This document shows, piece after piece, positions 21,923 to 24,817 of a stretch of 24,817 nt of DNA. The DNA is from JAAYCI01 sp047972265. Lineage in GTDB: Bacteria > Bacillota > Clostridia > Oscillospirales > Ruminococcaceae. Every line of letters begins with the position of its first letter. Positions within the stretch are counted from its first letter, which is position 1. Position numbers and translations under genes: made by a program. A model generated the notes under the pieces. It worked only from the letters and a program-made list of their open reading frames with translations. It was not told the origin of the DNA and did no database searches. Where the stretch lies: assembly GCA_047972265.1 (NCBI GenBank), contig JBKEAM010000037.1, positions 1 through 24,817 of the forward strand, read 5' to 3'.

Positions 21923-22927
21923 ATGAATATTGATACTACCTATCTGGCGGCCGACGCACGCTACGACAATATGCTGTATAAACGCTGTGGAAACAGTGGC
22001 CTAAAGCTGCCTGCCCTTTCGCTTGGTTTTTGGCACAATTTTGGCGATATTACCCCATTTAACACACAGCGTGCTATTTGCCGCACCGCTTTTGATGCCG
22101 GCATTACGCATTTTGACCTTGCTAACAACTATGGCCCTCCATATGGAGAAGCCGAACGCAACTTTGGCCAGATTTATAAACACGATTTTGTCCCCTACCG
22201 GGATGAGCTGATTATTTCCAGCAAGGCCGGATGGGATATGTGGCCCGGCCCTTATGGAGATTTGGGCAGCAAAAAATACTTGGTTGCCAGCATGGACCAA
22301 AGCCTTAAACGCATAGGTGTAGACTACTTTGATATTTTTTATCATCATCGGCCAGACCCCGAAACCCCACTGGAAGAAACACTTGGCACCTTAGATTTGT
22401 TTGTGCGGCAGGGCAAGGCTTTGTATGTTGGCATCTCCTCCTACACTGCACAGCAAACAAAAGAAGCCGTTGCTATCTTTAAAAGGCTGGGCACCCCTTT
22501 TGTTATCCACCAGCCACGTTATAATATGCTAGACCGCTGGGTAGAGGATGGCCTATTAGATGTGCTCTCTGAGGAAGGCGTTGGCTGCATTGCCTTTTCT
22601 CCCCTTGCGCAGGGCGTACTAACCGGAAAATATAAAGATGGCATCCCTGCCGACAGCCGCGCCGGGCACGACCCCCGCTATTTAAAAGAAAACGACATTA
22701 CACAAGAAAAAATAGATAAAGCAAATAAGCTGGAAAAACTGGCAGCCGCACGCGGGCAAACACTGGTGCAAATGTCATTAAGCTGGCTATTGCAAAACCC
22801 TGTTGTTACCAGTGCTCTCATCGGCGTTTCGCGCCCGGCACAATTGCTCGAAAATGTAAAGGCACTGGATAACCTTGCCTTCACAGCTGAGGAACTAAGC
22901 CAGATAGACGCCATTTGCTTGGCATAA
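21923..22927 (+). CDS. yghZ: YghZ-like aldo/keto reductase (L-glyceraldehyde 3-phosphate reductase type)
   Basis: A 334-residue AKR of the YghZ (AKR14) type, strikingly close to the E. coli protein in YKRCGNSGLKLPALSLGFWHNFG, THFDLANNYGPPYGEAE and KAGWDMWPGPYG. Those enzymes reduce L-glyceraldehyde 3-phosphate and methylglyoxal with NADPH. The tetrad is Asp65, Tyr70, Lys101 and His142. The protein ends in DAICLA, slightly shorter than E. coli YghZ. GGAGG lies 6 bases before the ATG, 41 bases after the tandem-GNAT gene, without an obvious promoter. Its presence in this operon suggests three-carbon metabolism, perhaps feeding or protecting the glyceryl pathway. That link is inference. Confidence 0.88.
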   Translation: MNIDTTYLAADARYDNMLYKRCGNSGLKLPALSLGFWHNFGDITPFNTQRAICRTAFDAGITHFDLANNYGPPYGEAERNFGQIYKHDFVPYRDELIISSKAGWDMWPGPYGDLGSKKYLVASMDQSLKRIGVDYFDIFYHHRPDPETPLEETLGTLDLFVRQGKALYVGISSYTAQQTKEAVAIFKRLGTPFVIHQPRYNMLDRWVEDGLLDVLSEEGVGCIAFSPLAQGVLTGKYKDGIPADSRAGHDPRYLKENDITQEKIDKANKLEKLAAARGQTLVQMSLSWLLQNPVVTSALIGVSRPAQLLENVKALDNLAFTAEELSQIDAICLA

Positions 22928-22968
22928 TCTTTACAAAAATACGTTCTGTGTGGTAACAGGAGGTTTAT

Positions 22969-24618
22969 ATGGAGAATTCTGTCGATTCTTCTTTGCAAAA
23001 AAAGTCACCACTGTTTGGCAAAGAGTGGCGGATTGCTTTACTGATGACTGTTTTTGTCGTAGCTGGTTTTTATTTTATGTACGGCATTCGGTATGAGGTA
23101 AACGATGACGCAATTATAAGCAACATTGCCGCCGGTGCCTATGGTGCCGAAACCCACTGGCTGGTATATGTAAACGTGCTGCTTGGTTGGTTTTTAAAGC
23201 CCTTTTATTGGCTTATGCCGGGCTTAAACTGGTTTGTTGTATTACAGCTTGCTGGGGGAATAGCCTGCTTTGCAGCGCTTGGCCGCTGCTTGCTTTTACG
23301 TGCAGGCCTATTACGCGGCGGCGCTATTTACCTTGTTTTTATTCTGCTTGGTGGGTTCGAGTTTTTTACCAAGTTCCACTATGTAAAATACGCCAGCCTT
23401 TTTTTAGTAACCGGCATTGTGTTTTTGGCCCGCAATCTTGGCAAAATTAACGGGGCAGCCATTGCAGGCATGCTTTTGGCTGTGCTTGGCAGCATGCTGC
23501 GCTTTCAGCAGTTTTTTGCGGTTGGGGGGCTTTCTGCCATTCTGCTCATCTGGCTTTTTATAAAGTTAGATAAGCCCGCAAAAATACGTGCGGTCGCATC
23601 CGTTGCCGCTATGTGTGCCCTTGCCTTTTTGTTTTTTGGTGCCGATTCTCTTGCCTATCGACTCAACCCGGGATGGAACGCCTACCGTGAGTATAACCAA
23701 ATCCGTACCGAAATCTCGGATTTTCGCATCTACTTTGCACAAAAGCCCGCCGACATTACCGGTTTAAACTATACCGCTACCGAGTTTGAAATGCTGCAAA
23801 GCTGGAACTATTACGACACCGATGTATTTCCGCTGGAAAAACTGGAAGATACCCTAAATGCCCTACCGCAAAACACCCTGCGCTCGGCAGTTCGTGCCAC
23901 AGCCGAGGCCGGTTTTAAAATGCTTTATTATGCGCCTGTGCATATTTTGTTTAGCTCTACGGTGCTTGCCTGGCTCTTTTTATCCGGCAAAAAAAACTGG
24001 CCCGCAATGCTGGGTACCTTGGCTATGCTTGCAGCAATGGTATTTTTATTGTGTTGGCGGGGGCGTTACCTTAGCCGGGTAGATTATACACTTGTTCTTG
24101 CCGCTATTGTTTTTATCAGCTTTTTTATACGCCCGCCACAAGCCCTGCAAACAAAGGGCATGCTATTTGCCGCCTCTTTGCTTATCATCGGGCTAATCCC
24201 TTCTTTTATTGCTATGCAGGCCAATGCGCAGGACTACTGGTTAAGCCGCCTGCCCCGCGCCCAGCAAATAGAAGAAATGGACAACGAGCAAAATCTTTAC
24301 CTATTAGATGTAAACCTTGTAGACGCCGCCAATGGATATGATGTTTGGCATACCCGCCCTGCCGGCTTTTTCTCAAACAAGGTATTTACCGGCAGTTGGT
24401 TAATGAACTCGCCCTTTCAAAACGATGCGCTTGCCAATTACCAAATCGAAAACCTGTATGCCGACTCTGTAAATAACTCCACCGTTTATTTTGCCGATTT
24501 TTACCACAGAGAACTTACAGAGGAATATTTGCAGGAACATTATAACCCCGATGCGCAGTTGTTGCTTGTTTCCGAACATGGTGATTACAATCTTTATGCG
24601 GCCGTAGCCGCTAGGTAA
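22969..24618 (+). CDS. Polytopic GT-C-like membrane protein of unknown function
   Basis: A 549-residue protein with about 10-11 membrane helices: one after residue 20, a cluster between 65 and 215, another between 305 and 410, then a soluble C-terminal domain of about 130 residues. After the first helix comes GIRYEVNDDAIISNIAAGAYG with Asn45-Asp46-Asp47. A DD pair in the first outside loop is a hallmark of GT-C glycosyltransferases that use polyprenyl-phosphate sugars, and similar NDD proteins occur in Clostridia glycan loci. It may glycosylate or handle a lipid-linked surface glycan. AGGAGG is 5 bases before the ATG, 41 bases after the yghZ-like gene. No substrate can be assigned. Confidence 0.6.
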   Translation: MENSVDSSLQKKSPLFGKEWRIALLMTVFVVAGFYFMYGIRYEVNDDAIISNIAAGAYGAETHWLVYVNVLLGWFLKPFYWLMPGLNWFVVLQLAGGIACFAALGRCLLLRAGLLRGGAIYLVFILLGGFEFFTKFHYVKYASLFLVTGIVFLARNLGKINGAAIAGMLLAVLGSMLRFQQFFAVGGLSAILLIWLFIKLDKPAKIRAVASVAAMCALAFLFFGADSLAYRLNPGWNAYREYNQIRTEISDFRIYFAQKPADITGLNYTATEFEMLQSWNYYDTDVFPLEKLEDTLNALPQNTLRSAVRATAEAGFKMLYYAPVHILFSSTVLAWLFLSGKKNWPAMLGTLAMLAAMVFLLCWRGRYLSRVDYTLVLAAIVFISFFIRPPQALQTKGMLFAASLLIIGLIPSFIAMQANAQDYWLSRLPRAQQIEEMDNEQNLYLLDVNLVDAANGYDVWHTRPAGFFSNKVFTGSWLMNSPFQNDALANYQIENLYADSVNNSTVYFADFYHRELTEEYLQEHYNPDAQLLLVSEHGDYNLYAAVAAR

Positions 24619-24622
24619 ATAA

Positions 24623-24651
24623 AAAAAGAGCCCATTAAAGGGCTCTTTTTT
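24623..24651 (+). terminator. Terminator of the FkbH/ACP operon
   Basis: AAAAAGAGCCC (24623-24633) and GGGCTCTTTTT (24640-24650) pair perfectly around a 6-base loop, followed by more T. It ends the plus-strand operon right after the membrane protein gene. Confidence 0.88.
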
Positions 24652-24697
24652 ATTTTACTTGCTTGCTTTTTGTACCGGAATATAAATTTCGCAAACC

Positions 24698-24817
24698 TGA
24701 GCCCTTCCCGAAAAAGTAGACAGCAAACTCAACAAGCAACGAGATAAAAATTACGGGCGAATTCGTTTGGAGAAATCCAGCCAATAGCAGAGTGCGGACG
24801 GAAAGAATTGTAATAGG
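24698..24817. mobile_element. One end of an IS3-family insertion sequence (partial)
   Basis: From 24698 the sequence begins TGAGCCCTTCCCG, continues AAAAAGTAGACA to 24722, and is followed directly by the 3' end of an IS3-type transposase read on the minus strand. TG-starting ends containing AAAAAGT-GACA are typical of IS3-family terminal repeats. The transposase stop is 7 bases inside the repeat's end, as usual. The rest of the element lies beyond the window, and the target duplication would start with bases just before 24698. Confidence 0.72.
24729..24817 (-). CDS. IS3-family transposase OrfB, C-terminal fragment
   Basis: The last 28 residues are visible before the TGA at 24729-24731: YYNSFRPHSAIGWISPNEF followed by a short tail ending LVAC. 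The YN..RPHSA.G..SP.EF pattern is the C-terminal signature of IS3-family DDE transposases (OrfB). The catalytic region lies outside the window, so whether the transposase is intact cannot be judged. Confidence 0.85.
   Translation of the reverse strand, partial: YYNSFRPHSAIGWISPNEFARNFYLVAC

Noticed and set aside
1..24817. CRISPR arrays, defence islands, toxin-antitoxin pairs, rRNA genes
   Set aside because: No regularly spaced repeats, Cas-like, nuclease/toxin pair or rRNA sequence was found on either strand.

Overview
The window looks like a chromosomal segment of a low-to-mid-GC Gram-positive Clostridia, most likely an Oscillospiraceae/Ruminococcaceae-type anaerobe. This rests on several things: the ecfA1-ecfA2-ecfT-truA order, a CvpA plus DUF5711-type membrane protein pair, a ClpE-type Clp ATPase with an N-terminal zinc finger, AGGAGG-like ribosome binding sites before nearly every gene, and sigma-A or extended -10 promoters. 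The taxonomic call is inference from gene families.

Layout from left to right. Positions 1-510 look like the end of a prophage: a gene tail, then a small holin-like membrane protein, closed by a strong bidirectional terminator. A tRNA-Gly(TCC) on the minus strand follows, with its 3' end facing the phage-like DNA, which suggests integration at the tRNA. From 700 to 17389 every gene is on the minus strand. Read in the direction of transcription this block is: a class A penicillin-binding protein with a very long acidic cytoplasmic tail; ruvC-ruvA-ruvB with an RlmI-like methyltransferase; two overlapping GNAT acetyltransferases; ecfA1-ecfA2-ecfT (energising module of vitamin ECF transporters) with truA; the DUF5711-like protein overlapping truA; a CvpA-family protein; and clpE. 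It is mostly housekeeping.

At about 17.4-17.67 kb two extended -10 promoters diverge. From 17673 to 24618 the plus strand carries an accessory operon: an FkbH-type HAD-IIIC protein, an acyl carrier protein, a MaoC dehydratase, a short-chain reductase, a tandem-GNAT protein, a YghZ-like aldo/keto reductase and a large polytopic GT-C-like membrane protein. The first five genes are overlapping or separated by a few bases. FkbH enzymes load a glyceryl unit onto ACP. With a dehydratase, a reductase and acyltransferase-like domains but no ketosynthase in the window, the set could make a small hydroxyacyl-ACP (lactyl-ACP is my hypothesis) that decorates a surface glycan handled by the membrane protein. 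This is the most interesting system in the window.

The operon ends at a strong terminator (24623-24651). Shortly after, at 24698, an insertion sequence begins: a terminal repeat of IS3 type, then the C-terminal end of an IS3-family transposase on the minus strand, cut by the window edge. No CRISPR array, rRNA or riboswitch was seen, and no gene-free stretch exceeds 300 bases.
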